From a virus, in the IMG/VR virus record IMGVR_UViG_3300047678_000786, positions 1-30,615 of that record: a stretch of 30,615 nucleotides of DNA; one strand, written 5' to 3'. The notes under the pieces are model-generated. The model saw nothing but the letters and a program-made list of their open reading frames with translations, searched no databases and had not been told where the DNA came from. How positions within the stretch are numbered: position 1 is the stretch's first letter; each line of letters opens with the position of its first letter. The translations under genes and the position numbers were made by a program. Below, piece after piece: positions 30,581-30,615 of this stretch.

Positions 30581-30615
30581 GAGAGAGCTCCTGGGTGAGA
30601 ACGCCGTGTCTTGTG

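Overview
The window looks like a GC-rich Planctomycetota chromosome, probably Phycisphaerae-like. The clues are a secreted L-type-lectin-like protein ending in a PEP-CTERM-type tail at the right end, a poly-Gly plus Hint-domain protein at the left end, and a phage gene set of a kind I associate with planctomycete genomes. Taxonomy is inferred from gene style only. The outer genes look like host genes; between them lies a mosaic of defence genes and a decayed prophage.

Left part (about 0.8-14.0 kb). A small excisionase-type HTH gene is translationally coupled to an 877-aa protein with two tandem RNA polymerase alpha-CTD-like repeats, a sigma-70 region-4-like HTH and two winged-helix units. These two genes converge, with a 26-bp overlap, on a seven-gene minus-strand operon of the DNA phosphorothioation type. 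In transcription order it holds a DUF4007 protein (sspB-like), a large P-loop ATPase (sspC-like), a PAPS-reductase-like PP-loop protein (sspD-like), a PLD-nuclease/SF2-helicase fusion, a 70-aa protein, a DndD-like SMC/Rad50-type ATPase and a 153-aa protein. All the genes overlap or nearly touch. This matches the known split between an sspBCD modification module and an sspFGH-type restriction module. No cysteine desulfurase (sspA) and no sspE lie in the window. The operon start carries an ordered array of four CCTGGATG sites that form two 30-bp palindromes over a leaderless-type promoter.

Middle (about 14.0-19.9 kb). A small seed-maturation-protein-like gene is followed by a structured, apparently gene-free stretch and then a 1578-codon SF1 helicase with a C-terminal Vsr/DUF559-like nuclease, a second likely antiphage gene. 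An imperfect direct repeat containing a 13-bp identical core flanks it. Just beyond its stop lies a fragment of a gene interrupted by a nonsense codon.

Right part (about 20.0-29.7 kb) is a broken prophage or integrative element. It has a short hypothetical gene, a DUF2924 gene, a serine recombinase cut off after its catalytic N-terminus, a ParB-methyltransferase fusion preceded by 11-bp-phased repeats, a convergent PD-(D/E)XK-like nuclease, three minus-strand accessory genes (one HARE-HTH), and a packaging block: small HTH-like protein, large terminase, zinc ribbon, small connector-like protein, and a portal gene that is frameshifted and truncated. The portal fragment ends directly at the terminator of the host lectin-like gene.

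No rRNA, tRNA, CRISPR array or insertion sequence was recognised. Functional calls rest on motifs read by eye; no database search was possible.
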